From: Sphingobium sp. CCH11-B1
GTDB taxonomy: Bacteria > Pseudomonadota > Alphaproteobacteria > Sphingomonadales > Sphingomonadaceae
Direction: 5' to 3'
Assembly: GCF_001556865.1 (NCBI RefSeq)
Contig: NZ_LSJY01000097.1
Span: 1-35,530 of the forward strand
Length of the DNA stretch: 35,530 nt
Shown piece after piece: positions 17,377 through 25,612 of this stretch (position 1 is the first letter of the stretch; each line of letters starts with the position of its first letter). The notes below the pieces were generated by a model. The model did not search any database. It was not told where the DNA came from and saw only the letters and a list, made by a program, of their open reading frames with translations. The position numbers and the translations under genes are program-made.

Positions 17377-18545
17377 GCGATCATGACGTCATCGTCCTGG
17401 GCGCGGGCGCGGCGGGCATGATGTGCGCGGCGGTGGCGGGACAAAGGGGGCGGCGCGTACTGCTGGCCGACCATGCCGACGCGCCGGGCAAGAAAATCCT
17501 GATTTCCGGCGGCGGGCGGTGCAACTTCACCAACCTTCACACCGCGCCCGACCGTTACCTGTCCGCCAACCCGCATTTCGCCAAGTCGGCGCTCGGTCGC
17601 TATCGCGCGCAGGACTTTCTGGCGCTGGTGGAGCGCTATGGCATCGCCTGGCATGAAAAGACGCTGGGACAGCTTTTCTGCGACGGATCGGCAAGGCAGA
17701 TCGTGGCGATGCTGGTCGAGGAATGCGACAGGGGCGGGGTGACAATGGCGCTCGGCCAGTCCGTCACCGACATCGATCATGGCGATGGCCTGTATCGCGT
17801 CAGGCTGGGCGACAGGGAGCATCGCGCCCCGGCGCTGGTGCTGGCGACCGGCGGCCCGTCCATTCCGAAGCTGGGCGCGACCGGCTTTGCCTACGATGTG
17901 GCGCGCAGGTTCGGCCTTTCGATCGTGCAGCCGCGCCCCGCGCTGGTGCCCTTCACCCTCGGGCCGGAGGAGGCGCTGTTCCAGTCGCTGTCCGGCGTGT
18001 CGGCCGATGTCGAGGTGCAGTGGGGCAAGACGCGCTTCCGCGAGGCGGCGCTGTTCACGCATCGAGGGCTTTCGGGGCCGGCGATGCTGCAGATCAGCAG
18101 CTATTGGCAGCATCGAACGGCGATCTCCGTCGATTTTCTGCCGGATCGGTCCGCGGACTGGTTGATCGAAGCGAAGCGGCAGCGGCCGCGGATGACGCTG
18201 CGCAAGCTGCTGGGGGAGGCGCTGCCGGAACGGCTGGCCGACGCGCTTCTTTCCCGGCTGGAGCGGCAGGGCGAGCTTGGCGCACATAGCGACAAGGTGC
18301 TGAGGCGCATGGAAATGCAGATCGCGGCCTGGCCGTTCACGCCATCGGGCACCGAAGGCTATGCCAAGGCGGAAGTGACGGTGGGCGGCATCGCCACGGC
18401 GGGCCTGTCTTCCCGCACGATGGAGGCCGCGAAAACGCCCGGTCTTTACGCCATCGGAGAAGCCGTCGACGTCACCGGATGGTTGGGCGGCTATAATTTC
18501 CAATGGGCATGGGCCAGCGGATGGGCGGCTGGGCAGGCAGTCTAG
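17373..18545 (+). CDS. HI0933/BaiN-like flavoprotein (NAD(P)/FAD-dependent oxidoreductase)
   Basis: A 390-residue flavoprotein. The N-terminal dinucleotide fold has [12 protein letters not shown] (GxGxxG), followed by the family signature [15 protein letters not shown] (about residues 41-55). The middle holds [15 protein letters not shown] and [13 protein letters not shown]. The C-terminal FAD-binding end reads [13 protein letters not shown] and [12 protein letters not shown]. Family members are predicted dehydrogenases or reductases; the gut BaiN enzymes were proposed to act on bile-acid intermediates, but that substrate should not be transferred here. The start overlaps the DUF188 gene stop by ATGA. 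It converges on the GAF kinase gene across 40 bases. Confidence 0.9.
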   Translation: MSDHDVIVLGAGAAGMMCAAVAGQRGRRVLLADHADAPGKKILISGGGRCNFTNLHTAPDRYLSANPHFAKSALGRYRAQDFLALVERYGIAWHEKTLGQLFCDGSARQIVAMLVEECDRGGVTMALGQSVTDIDHGDGLYRVRLGDREHRAPALVLATGGPSIPKLGATGFAYDVARRFGLSIVQPRPALVPFTLGPEEALFQSLSGVSADVEVQWGKTRFREAALFTHRGLSGPAMLQISSYWQHRTAISVDFLPDRSADWLIEAKRQRPRMTLRKLLGEALPERLADALLSRLERQGELGAHSDKVLRRMEMQIAAWPFTPSGTEGYAKAEVTVGGIATAGLSSRTMEAAKTPGLYAIGEAVDVTGWLGGYNFQWAWASGWAAGQAV

Positions 18546-18585
18546 CCGCGCCGTCCCGACGCGCTGTCGCGCGCAGCCGCTGCCC

Positions 18586-20292
18586 TTAGCTGACCTGCGC
18601 CCGCGCGGCGGCGATGCTGGCCTGAAGATGCGCGCGGCGGAACGGCTTGGACAGGCGCACCACATCCGGGGCGATCAGGTCAATGCCCTGATAGCCCGAG
18701 ATGATGAGCAGCGCGACGCCCGGATGATCCGTCCGCAGGCGCAGCGCCAATTCCGCGCCGGTCATGCCGGGCATTACATGATCGGTGATGACGATATCCG
18801 GGGCGTAGCCCGCCTCGATCATGGAGATCGCCAGTTCGGCATGGTCTATGTCGATCACTTCATAGCCCATGTCGATCAGCATTTCGCGCGTGCTGTTGCG
18901 CACCAGCCCGTTGTCGTCGACCAGCAAAACCTTGCCCTGCGCTTTCCCGTCGACCGCATCAATGGACACGCTGTCGCCATCGGGCTGCTTGCGCTGTTCG
19001 ACCGGCAACCAGATCTGGACCTGGGTGCCCATGCCGGGCGCGCTGTCGATTTCGAGTGCGCCGCCAAGCTGGCCGACGAGGCCGTGGGCCATCGACAGGC
19101 CAAGGCCAGTGCCTTGCCCTGCGGGCTTTGTGGTGAAGAATGGCTCGATCGCGGCGGCCTTCACCCGGTCGTTCATGCCGACGCCTGTGTCCGCGACCGT
19201 CAGGCAGACATAGCGGCGCGCGGGCAGCGGGTCCGGGAACCCTTCGCTGCGCAGCTCCGCCGACAGGGTGAGCTGTCCCCCCTCCGGCATGGCGTCGCGG
19301 CTGTTGACCGCCAGGTTGATGATCGCCAGTTCGAGCTGGTGCGCGTCCGCGCGGACCGGCGGCATATCGTCGGGCAGGTCGATGGACAGGTCGATGCGCG
19401 GCCCGAGTGTGCTGACCAGCAGCGCCTGCATGCCCGCGACAAGCGCGCGCAGGTCGACGGCGGTGGGCTGCAACGGTTGGCGGCGGGCGAAGGTCAACAG
19501 ACGCTGTACGAGCGTCTGCGCCGTTTCGGCGGCCTGCATCGCCATCGCCGCGGTGCGTTCCAGCCGATCAGGCACGCGGCCCGACAGGATGAGGTCGAGG
19601 CCGCCGATGATCGGGGTCAGCAGATTGTTGAAATCATGCGCGACATGCCCCGTCAGCTGGCCCATGATTTCCATCTTCTGGATCTGGCGCAGCGTATCCT
19701 GCGAGCGCTGCAATTCCTTCGTCCGGTCGCGGACGCGCCGATCGAGCTGATCGTTGAGCGTTTCGAGCGAAGCGAAAAGCCGGCCATTTTCCAGCGCGGT
19801 GGAAGCAGCCCTGGCCAGGGCCTCAAGCAGGGCAACCTGATTGTCCGTGGGTTCGGCTGCTTCGGACCAGTAGGCCCCGACGGCGGCGATCGGGTCCGGC
19901 CGGCCGATCGGCACCATGATCATGCTGCGGACGAAGGTGCGGCGATAGGCGTCCACGGGCACGCGGGCGTCCATGAATACATCGGGGATGACGACTGTCT
20001 CGTGGTTCTGCATCGCCCAGCCGGATACGCAGCGCTGCATCGGAAAGCGCTGGCCCGCCCAGAGCGGCTCCATCGCGTCCTCCGCGATATAATGGCATTT
20101 GTCGTCGTCACGCAGGACGATGGCGATCCCGTCCGCGCCCACCGCGCGGCGGGCAAAAGCGCGAAGGACCGATATGATCGCGTCCACCGACCGCGCGCCG
20201 GCGAGAGCCTCCATCGCCTCTGCGGCGAGGCTCCACCGCGCGGCCAGCGCCTTCTGTTCGGAGCCGTAACCGCCTTCGACCTTTTCACCCAT
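18586..20292 (-). CDS. Hybrid sensor histidine kinase, GAF-HisKA-HATPase-REC
   Basis: A 568-residue soluble hybrid kinase with no transmembrane segments. Residues about 20-175 form a GAF sensor domain. A coiled-coil linker leads to the dimerisation domain, whose phospho-acceptor histidine lies in GHVAHDFNNLL (about residue 220). The ATPase domain shows the N box (NLAVNSRDAMPEGG), G1 (VADTGVGM), F box (EPFFTTK) and G2 (GTGLGLSM). The C-terminal receiver has VDD, the phospho-acceptor aspartate in DIVITDHVMPGM, the switch serine in IISGY and the lysine in LSKPF. No HPt protein or response regulator is adjacent, so it is an orphan, and its signal is unknown. The start is the ATG at 20292. Confidence 0.93.
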   Translation of the reverse strand: MGEKVEGGYGSEQKALAARWSLAAEAMEALAGARSVDAIISVLRAFARRAVGADGIAIVLRDDDKCHYIAEDAMEPLWAGQRFPMQRCVSGWAMQNHETVVIPDVFMDARVPVDAYRRTFVRSMIMVPIGRPDPIAAVGAYWSEAAEPTDNQVALLEALARAASTALENGRLFASLETLNDQLDRRVRDRTKELQRSQDTLRQIQKMEIMGQLTGHVAHDFNNLLTPIIGGLDLILSGRVPDRLERTAAMAMQAAETAQTLVQRLLTFARRQPLQPTAVDLRALVAGMQALLVSTLGPRIDLSIDLPDDMPPVRADAHQLELAIINLAVNSRDAMPEGGQLTLSAELRSEGFPDPLPARRYVCLTVADTGVGMNDRVKAAAIEPFFTTKPAGQGTGLGLSMAHGLVGQLGGALEIDSAPGMGTQVQIWLPVEQRKQPDGDSVSIDAVDGKAQGKVLLVDDNGLVRNSTREMLIDMGYEVIDIDHAELAISMIEAGYAPDIVITDHVMPGMTGAELALRLRTDHPGVALLIISGYQGIDLIAPDVVRLSKPFRRAHLQASIAAARAQVS

Positions 20293-20438
20293 GGGCGAAC
20301 CTTCATGACGTGCGAACCGCTCCCTCTATATCATTGAAAGCAGGGGCACGTAAAATCGGATCGTCGCAAATTTCCCGGCAAGATGAGGAACATGACCCTT
20401 ATCGGATGTTAACCAGCAAGGTCCCTGGAAAGCGGCGA

Positions 20439-22487
20439 TCAGGGTTGCCCGTCGCTCTCTTCGGGCTGGGTGGGAACGATAGGCGGCGGCGCGCCCTGCG
20501 GCGGCGGCGGAGCGGGCCGATCCACCGGCAGGCGAATCTGATTCGGGCCGATATTCAGCGTCATGCCGTTTTCATCGACCCCAACGCCGACATTGCCGAT
20601 GCCGCTTTCGACCGCGATGTTGGCGATTGCGTTGACCAGATCGGGATCCTGCTCCGCATCGGACGTGTCCTCGACCGGCTCGTTGATCGCACCGCTCATG
20701 AAATTGCGCCAGATGCGTGCGGGCACGCCGCCGCCCGCCGCGCCGCCGGGAAGGGGAGCGTTGTCGTCATTGCCGATCCAGACCGCCGTGACGAGGCCGC
20801 CGGCATAGCCGACGAAGATGGCGTCGCGGCTGTCCTGCGTCGTGCCCGTCTTGCCGAAGGTGCTGGTGCGCAGCGCCGCCGCGCTGCCAGTGCCGCGATT
20901 GGCGGCAGAGGAAAGGAGGTCGCGGATCATCTCCAGCTGGTCCTCGCTGAAACGCCGCTGCCGCTGCATCAGACGCTCGAACCAGCCCTGCTCCTCGGGC
21001 GGCAGGCCGTGCGCCATGACGGGGTAGCTGCCCGCCGCGACCGCCGCATAGGCCTCGGCCAGTTCGATGAGCGGTATTTCCGACGTCCCGAGCGCCAGGC
21101 TCAGATCCTCCGTCAGCGGCGCGGTGACGCCCAGGTCGCGGGCCACCTTTATGACATTGTCGACGCCGACCTTCTGCGTCAGGCGCACCGCCGCCACGTT
21201 GCTGGAGGCGGCAAACGCCTGGCGCAGGGTGATGCGGCCGCGATATTTTCCGCCATGATTGGCCGGGCGGTAGGTGCCGGTGGTGATCGGCGTGTCCTCG
21301 ATCATGTCGTCGGGCGACATCCCCGCGCGGAAGGCGGCGAGATAGACGAACAGCTTGAACGTCGAACCGGGCTGCCGCTTCGCCTGGACCGCGCGATTGA
21401 AGCTGCTCCTGGCGTAATTTTTGCCACCGACCATGGCGACCACGCTGCCGTCGGGCTTCATCGCCACCAGTGCGGCCTGCGCCTGCCCCAGCGGCGCGCG
21501 GCGTACCGCCGCTTCGGCCAGGCGCTGGATGCGCCAGTCGAGCGTGGTCGCGATCTCCTGCTCGCCATAGACCGCGCCGGCCCGGTCGCGCGCCTGCGGC
21601 AGCACCCAGTCGGCGAAATAGGTGCCGCTGGTGGGGTCGGCCTCTTCGTGCACGTTGAGGCGCGCAGGGGACAGGGCGTTGCGTTCCGCCTGGCTGATAT
21701 AGCCCGCATCGACCATCGCCTGCGTCACCAGCGCCGCGCGGGCGCGCGCGCCCTTCAGATTGGTGGTGGGCGCCAGGCGGGAGGGCGCCTTCAGCAGCCC
21801 GGCCAGCATCGCTGCCTGCGGGATGGTGAGCCGGTCGGGCGAGCGGTTGAAATAATGGCGGGCGGCCGCGCGCAGGCCATAGACATTGTCGCCGAAATAG
21901 ACGTTGGAAAGGTAACGCTCCATGATCTGGTCCTTGGTCAGCCAGACTTCCAGCCAGAGCGCGATGAGTGCTTCCCGCGCCTTGCGGCCGAAGGTGCGGT
22001 CGCTGGAGAGGAACACGCCCTTTGCCAATTGCTGGGTGATGGTGCTGCCGCCCTGCGACGCGCCATCGGACCAGAGATTGTGCCACATGGCGCGGGCGAT
22101 GCCGCGCGGATCGACGCCCCAATGGCTCTGGAAGCGGCGATCCTCGATCGCCATGAAGGCTTGCGGCACATGGGCGGGAAGTTCCCCGACGGTAACAGGC
22201 CGGTCGATCACAGCGCCGCGTCGGGCGATGAGATGCCCATCCGCCGACATGAGGGATATGCTGGGCGGGGCGATGGGCTTGAGCGACCGGGACAGGGGCG
22301 CCGTCACCGCCAGCCAGGCGATGAGGATCATCAGCAGGGCCAGCCCGGCCGCGACGATCCAGCCGAAAATCTGAAGCCGCCGACGCCAGGGGGTGGGCCG
22401 TGCGAAGGCGCTGGGCGGCCCTTCGCCAAAGGCGCGCGGGTCGGAAATGACGGGCTCGGCGACAGGATCGTGCATCGGTTCAATCAT
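20439..22487 (-). CDS. Class A penicillin-binding protein (PBP1A family transglycosylase/transpeptidase)
   Basis: A 682-residue bifunctional murein synthase. A cytoplasmic tail of about 35 residues precedes a single membrane anchor (GWIVAAGLALLMILIAWLAV). The glycosyltransferase domain has EDRRFQSHWGVDPRG with the catalytic glutamate, GGSTITQQLAK and YLSNVYFGDNVYG. The transpeptidase domain has SxxK in PGSTFKLFVYLAA, SxN in ASSNVAAV and KTG in FGKTGTTQDSRDA. The tail is Pro-rich (APPPPQGAPPPI). ATG at 22487 or 22475 are both possible; neither has a visible ribosome binding site. It is compact and lacks the large OB-like insert of E. coli PBP1A. I cannot separate the 1A and 1C subclasses by eye. 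Confidence 0.94.
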   Translation of the reverse strand: MIEPMHDPVAEPVISDPRAFGEGPPSAFARPTPWRRRLQIFGWIVAAGLALLMILIAWLAVTAPLSRSLKPIAPPSISLMSADGHLIARRGAVIDRPVTVGELPAHVPQAFMAIEDRRFQSHWGVDPRGIARAMWHNLWSDGASQGGSTITQQLAKGVFLSSDRTFGRKAREALIALWLEVWLTKDQIMERYLSNVYFGDNVYGLRAAARHYFNRSPDRLTIPQAAMLAGLLKAPSRLAPTTNLKGARARAALVTQAMVDAGYISQAERNALSPARLNVHEEADPTSGTYFADWVLPQARDRAGAVYGEQEIATTLDWRIQRLAEAAVRRAPLGQAQAALVAMKPDGSVVAMVGGKNYARSSFNRAVQAKRQPGSTFKLFVYLAAFRAGMSPDDMIEDTPITTGTYRPANHGGKYRGRITLRQAFAASSNVAAVRLTQKVGVDNVIKVARDLGVTAPLTEDLSLALGTSEIPLIELAEAYAAVAAGSYPVMAHGLPPEEQGWFERLMQRQRRFSEDQLEMIRDLLSSAANRGTGSAAALRTSTFGKTGTTQDSRDAIFVGYAGGLVTAVWIGNDDNAPLPGGAAGGGVPARIWRNFMSGAINEPVEDTSDAEQDPDLVNAIANIAVESGIGNVGVGVDENGMTLNIGPNQIRLPVDRPAPPPPQGAPPPIVPTQPEESDGQP

Positions 22488-22535
22488 ACTGTATTATTCA
22501 CATCATACAGTCAAGTCTGTCCCGCGCCGGGACAG
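22488..22535 (-). promoter_or_regulatory. Promoter region of the PBP gene with two inverted repeats
   Basis: Directly before the start codon are 7-bp arms ACTGTAT and ATACAGT (22488-22511, 10-base spacer), then 8-bp arms CTGTCCCG and CGGGACAG (22517-22535, 3-base loop). On the minus strand TTGACT (22514-22509) matches a -35 box, but the AT-rich sequence after it runs straight into the ATG at 22487. That leaves almost no room for an untranslated leader or a ribosome binding site. It is read as a regulated promoter, possibly with a leaderless transcript or a start further downstream. Confidence 0.4.
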
Positions 22536-22597
22536 GGCGGAATTAATCACAAATCGCCGGTGGCGGTATTGGTAAATAATCCGTTAACACCATCGTC

Positions 22598-22792
22598 ATG
22601 CGAAACCGACCGCTCGTCCTCACCACCGAATCGGCCCGCCACCCGTTCCGCCAGCGGCTGCCTGCGCACGTGCTGCGCGTGGCGCAGGGACCGGCCGCTC
22701 GCCGCCGCCCCGTCGATGACGACAATGACTGGAAATTGTTCGGGTTGAGCTTCGCCGCCTTCTTCACGGCCTTCTACAGCTTCATTTTCTAG
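22598..22792 (+). CDS. Small predicted single-pass membrane protein of unknown function
   Basis: A 64-residue product with a basic N-terminal half (many Arg and Pro), an acidic patch VDDDNDWK at about residues 39-46, and a C-terminal aromatic-rich hydrophobic helix, FGLSFAAFFTAFYSFIF, ending the protein. More than 80% of its codons end in G or C, as in the known genes here, which argues for real coding. There is no ribosome binding site before ATG 22598, but an AT-rich region lies upstream. The stop codon TAG (22790-22792) overlaps the stop of the convergent MFS gene within the palindrome CTAG. I do not recognise a named family; a tail-anchored inner-membrane micro-protein is the best description. 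Confidence 0.65.
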   Translation: MRNRPLVLTTESARHPFRQRLPAHVLRVAQGPAARRRPVDDDNDWKLFGLSFAAFFTAFYSFIF

Positions 22793-24105
22793 GCGTCCCG
22801 GCAAAGCGGGCCGTCGCAAGCCTTGTGCAGTTTCCACGCCATCGCAGCGCAGGGGAGGGAGAGCACGGCGACCAGCAGCAATTGCATCACCACCGAAACG
22901 CCCGCGATGCTGAGGCCGATCGCGCATAGCGACCCGGCCACCATCGCGCCGGAATTGACGATATTGTTGGCCGCGACGGTGCGCGCCGCCTCGCATTTTT
23001 CGACGGTGGTGGTGAGGAAAGCGTAGAGCGGCACCACGAACATGCCGCCAAAGGTCGCAACGCCCAACAGGCACAATGACAGCGGAATGGCGAGCGGGTG
23101 GGCCAGGAAATCGCCCAGCGACAGCATCTGTCCGTCGGGCGCCGGCGTCCAAAGGTCGCACACGACATGAAACGCGACGATGCACGCGCCCATGCCGATC
23201 ACGGACGCGGGCGCATATTTGGCCGAGACATGCCCCTGGAGCAGCCGGTTGATGGCGATCGACCCGATGGCGATGCCGATCGAGAATATGGCGAGGAACA
23301 GGCTCGCCACCGGCTTGTCGGCGGTCAGGACATTCTTCACCAGCGGCGGGAACTGGATGAACAGGATCGAGCCGACCGCCCAGAAGAGGCTGATCGACAT
23401 GATCGCCAGGAAGAGCCGGCGTATGTGCATCGTCCCGCGCACCAGCGAGACGGACGAGCGGATGATATGGAAATCGATCGGCTGCTGCTCCAGCAGCGAG
23501 GGGGCGGGCGGCACCTTCCGGCCGGCGACATAGCCGATCAGCGCTGTCACCACGATGCCGACCGCCGCCGCCTGCACCGGGATGAGGCCGGCCAGGATGG
23601 TGCCGGCAAGGATCGCGATATAGGTGCCCGCCTCCACAAGGCCGGTGCCGCCCAGCACCTCGTCATCGTGGAGATGCTGCGGCAGGATCGCATATTTGAT
23701 CGGGCCGAAGAAGGTCGAATGGATGCCCATCGCGAACAACGCGGCCAACAGCAGCGGAATGGCGATGCTGTGGACCGCGATGCCGCTCCAGATCAGCGCA
23801 AGCCCCGCCGCTCCGACCGCCATGATGAGGATTTCGGCCGCTTTCACCCAGCGGATGATCGTCGCCTTGTCGCGCTGGTCCGCCAATTGTCCCGACAGGG
23901 CGGACAGGAGGAAGAAGGGCAGGATGAACAGCCCGGTCGCCAGCGCGGAGAACCATGTCTCCGACCTTTCGTCATTATAGACTTGATAGACGACGAACAG
24001 CACCATCGCGTTCTTGAACAGGTTGTCGTTGAACGCGCCCAGCAGCTGGGTGATGAAAAGCGGCAGGAAGCGGCGCTTGTTCAAGAGCCTGAGAGAGGCT
24101 TGCAT
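22789..24105 (-). CDS. MFS transporter, LplT-like (lysophospholipid transporter family)
   Basis: A 438-residue polytopic membrane protein with about twelve helices. The N-terminal RRFLPLFITQLLGAFNDNLFKNAMV is the hallmark of the LplT branch, in which LplT carries lysophospholipids across the inner membrane for re-acylation by Aas. Other conserved pieces are SGQLADQRDKATIIRWVK and FFGPIKYAILPQHL with VLGGTGLVEAGTYIAILAG. In many bacteria this domain is fused to acyltransferase and acyl-ACP synthetase domains; here it stands alone and no aas gene is in the window. The substrate is therefore inferred. It is divergent from pgsA, another phospholipid gene, across about 140 bases. Confidence 0.88.
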   Translation of the reverse strand: MQASLRLLNKRRFLPLFITQLLGAFNDNLFKNAMVLFVVYQVYNDERSETWFSALATGLFILPFFLLSALSGQLADQRDKATIIRWVKAAEILIMAVGAAGLALIWSGIAVHSIAIPLLLAALFAMGIHSTFFGPIKYAILPQHLHDDEVLGGTGLVEAGTYIAILAGTILAGLIPVQAAAVGIVVTALIGYVAGRKVPPAPSLLEQQPIDFHIIRSSVSLVRGTMHIRRLFLAIMSISLFWAVGSILFIQFPPLVKNVLTADKPVASLFLAIFSIGIAIGSIAINRLLQGHVSAKYAPASVIGMGACIVAFHVVCDLWTPAPDGQMLSLGDFLAHPLAIPLSLCLLGVATFGGMFVVPLYAFLTTTVEKCEAARTVAANNIVNSGAMVAGSLCAIGLSIAGVSVVMQLLLVAVLSLPCAAMAWKLHKACDGPLCRDA

Positions 24106-24247
24106 GGATGAGGGAGTCTTCTTTCCCGTTAGCGACCGGGCCGGGGTCTAGCCGCTGGCGGCGGCCCTGTCCAATGCGAAGCGCTGGCAGGCGCAAGGCT
24201 CGATCGCGTCGCTTGTGCGACGCTTCGGACTGTGGCAGTCGGCAGCG

Positions 24248-24826
24248 ATGCTGACGCTGCCCAACTTGCTGACGCTTTCGCGCATCCTGACCGTGCCGTT
24301 GCTGGTCGCCCTGCTCTGGCCGGACGAAGTCGCCGGTGTCGGTCTCGGCGCGCGCTGGACCACTGGCTATGCGCTGGCGTTCGGCCTGTATTGCCTGATG
24401 GGCGTCACCGACTATTTCGACGGCTATCTGGCGCGTGCGCAGGGTACGGTGTCGAAACTGGGCGTGTTCCTCGATCCCATTGCCGACAAGATCATGGTGG
24501 GCGCGGTGATCCTGATGCTGGCGGCGACGCGCGACATCGTCGGGCTTCACCTGATCGCCGCGATGATCATCCTGGTGCGGGAAATCGCCGTGTCGGGCCT
24601 GCGCGAATTCCTGGCCGGGCTGCAGGTGTCCGTGCCGGTGTCGCGGCTCGCCAAGTGGAAGACGACGTTCCAGATCATTGCGCTGGGCGCGCTGATCCTG
24701 GCGGGGGCGGTGCCGCAATTCCCCTTCGTGCAGATGGTCGGCATCGCGACGCTGTGGGCGGCGGCGATCCTGACGCTGATCACCGGCTGGGATTATCTGC
24801 GCGTCGGCATCAGCCATATGGACTGA
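24248..24826 (+). CDS. pgsA: CDP-diacylglycerol-glycerol-3-phosphate 3-phosphatidyltransferase
   Basis: PgsA makes phosphatidylglycerol phosphate from CDP-diacylglycerol and glycerol 3-phosphate, the committed step to phosphatidylglycerol and cardiolipin. The 192-residue membrane protein begins MLTLPNLLTLSRI. It has the complete CDP-alcohol phosphotransferase motif D-G-x2-A-R-x8-G-x3-D-x3-D, seen as FDGYLARAQ, then SKLGVFLDPIADK. I chose the ATG at 24248; a GTG at 24215 is in frame but would add 11 residues of non-conserved sequence. moaD starts 3 bases after the stop. Confidence 0.95.
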   Translation: MLTLPNLLTLSRILTVPLLVALLWPDEVAGVGLGARWTTGYALAFGLYCLMGVTDYFDGYLARAQGTVSKLGVFLDPIADKIMVGAVILMLAATRDIVGLHLIAAMIILVREIAVSGLREFLAGLQVSVPVSRLAKWKTTFQIIALGALILAGAVPQFPFVQMVGIATLWAAAILTLITGWDYLRVGISHMD

Positions 24827-24829
24827 GCG

Positions 24830-25084
24830 ATGCTGAAGATCGTCTATTTTGCCTGGGTTCGCGAAGCGATCGGCCGCGACGAGGAGCAGGTCGAGCGGCC
24901 GGGACCGGGGGCGACGGTGGAGGCGCTGATCGCGCTGCTCGCCGCGCGCGGCGGCGGATATGCCGAGGCGCTGGGCGACAGCAGCCGGCTTCGCGCCGCG
25001 ATCGACCAGCGGTTCGTGCCGATGGACAGTCCGATCGGCGACGCGCGCGAGGTCGCGCTCTTCCCTCCGGTCACCGGAGGATGA
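24830..25084 (+). CDS. moaD: Molybdopterin synthase sulfur-carrier subunit MoaD
   Basis: An 84-residue ubiquitin-like protein, the sulfur donor of molybdopterin synthase. It begins with the beta-strand LKIVYFAWVREAIG and ends FPPVTGG; the C-terminal Gly-Gly is the residue pair that is adenylated and thiocarboxylated. The ATG follows pgsA by 3 bases, and the TGA overlaps the moaE ATG (ATGA), so the two synthase subunits are translationally coupled. The final Gly-Gly is exact, so no truncation is suspected. Confidence 0.95.
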   Translation: MLKIVYFAWVREAIGRDEEQVERPGPGATVEALIALLAARGGGYAEALGDSSRLRAAIDQRFVPMDSPIGDAREVALFPPVTGG

Positions 25085-25524
25085 AGCGCGTGGCCGTCCA
25101 GACCGACGATTTCGACGTCGGTGCCGAACTTGCCGCGCTGGAGGCGCTGGGCGGAGGCGGCGTGGCGAGCTTTACGGGCGTGGTGCGCGGCGAGGGCGGC
25201 CTGATAGCGCTGGAACTGGAACATTATCCGGCGATGACGCAGGCGCAGGTCGGTCGCATCGTCGACGAGGCGTTGGCGCGCTGGCCCCTGCTGGGAGTCA
25301 GCGTCATTCACCGCCATGGCCGGCTGGAGGTCGGCGCGCGCATCGTGTTCGTCGGCACGGCGTCCCGCCACCGCACGGCGGCGCTGGAAAGCTGCGCCTT
25401 CCTGATCGACTGGCTGAAATCGGAAGCGCCCTTCTGGAAGAAGGAGCATTTCGCGGGAGGGGCCACCACCTGGGTGGCGGCGCGGGCCGAGGACGAGGCG
25501 AAAGCGAAGGGCTGGAACGGCTAG
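25081..25524 (+). CDS. moaE: Molybdopterin synthase catalytic subunit MoaE
   Basis: MoaE converts precursor Z (cPMP) to molybdopterin using the thiocarboxylate of MoaD. The 147-residue product shows SFTGVVRGEGG, LELEHYPAMTQAQV, VIHRHGRLEVG and SRHRTAALESCAFLIDWLKSEAPFWKKE. The Arg/His of the SRHR motif and the lysines in FWKKE are the family's substrate-binding and catalytic residues. The ATG at 25081 has GGAGG just upstream, inside the 3' end of moaD. It is the last gene of the pgsA-moaD-moaE run and converges on oxyR over 88 bases, where only a small palindrome (ACCGT-AA-ACGGT, 25586-25597) is visible. Confidence 0.95.
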   Translation: MKRVAVQTDDFDVGAELAALEALGGGGVASFTGVVRGEGGLIALELEHYPAMTQAQVGRIVDEALARWPLLGVSVIHRHGRLEVGARIVFVGTASRHRTAALESCAFLIDWLKSEAPFWKKEHFAGGATTWVAARAEDEAKAKGWNG

Positions 25525-25612
25525 AGCCTTTTCATGATATGGGAAAACGCGCTGCTTCCTTGATGTCGCACTGACCGAGCCGTCGACCGTAAACGGTGAT
25601 CTTCAAAATGCC

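Noticed and set aside
20387..20411. GGAAC followed by GTT on the plus strand, EcfG-like
   Set aside because: The spacing to TGTT is 15 (16 to GTT), the C of CGTT is missing, and no plus-strand gene follows; it would run antisense into the PBP gene.
20310..22748. 812-codon open frame on the plus strand
   Set aside because: It lies antisense to the PBP gene, whose catalytic motifs are intact. Such long mirror frames arise from high GC at third positions. Its translation is Arg/Gln/Asp-rich with no family motif.
23098..24111. 337-codon plus-strand open frame
   Set aside because: It is antisense to the LplT-like gene, which has clear transporter motifs; the shadow protein is Arg/Asp/Gln-rich.
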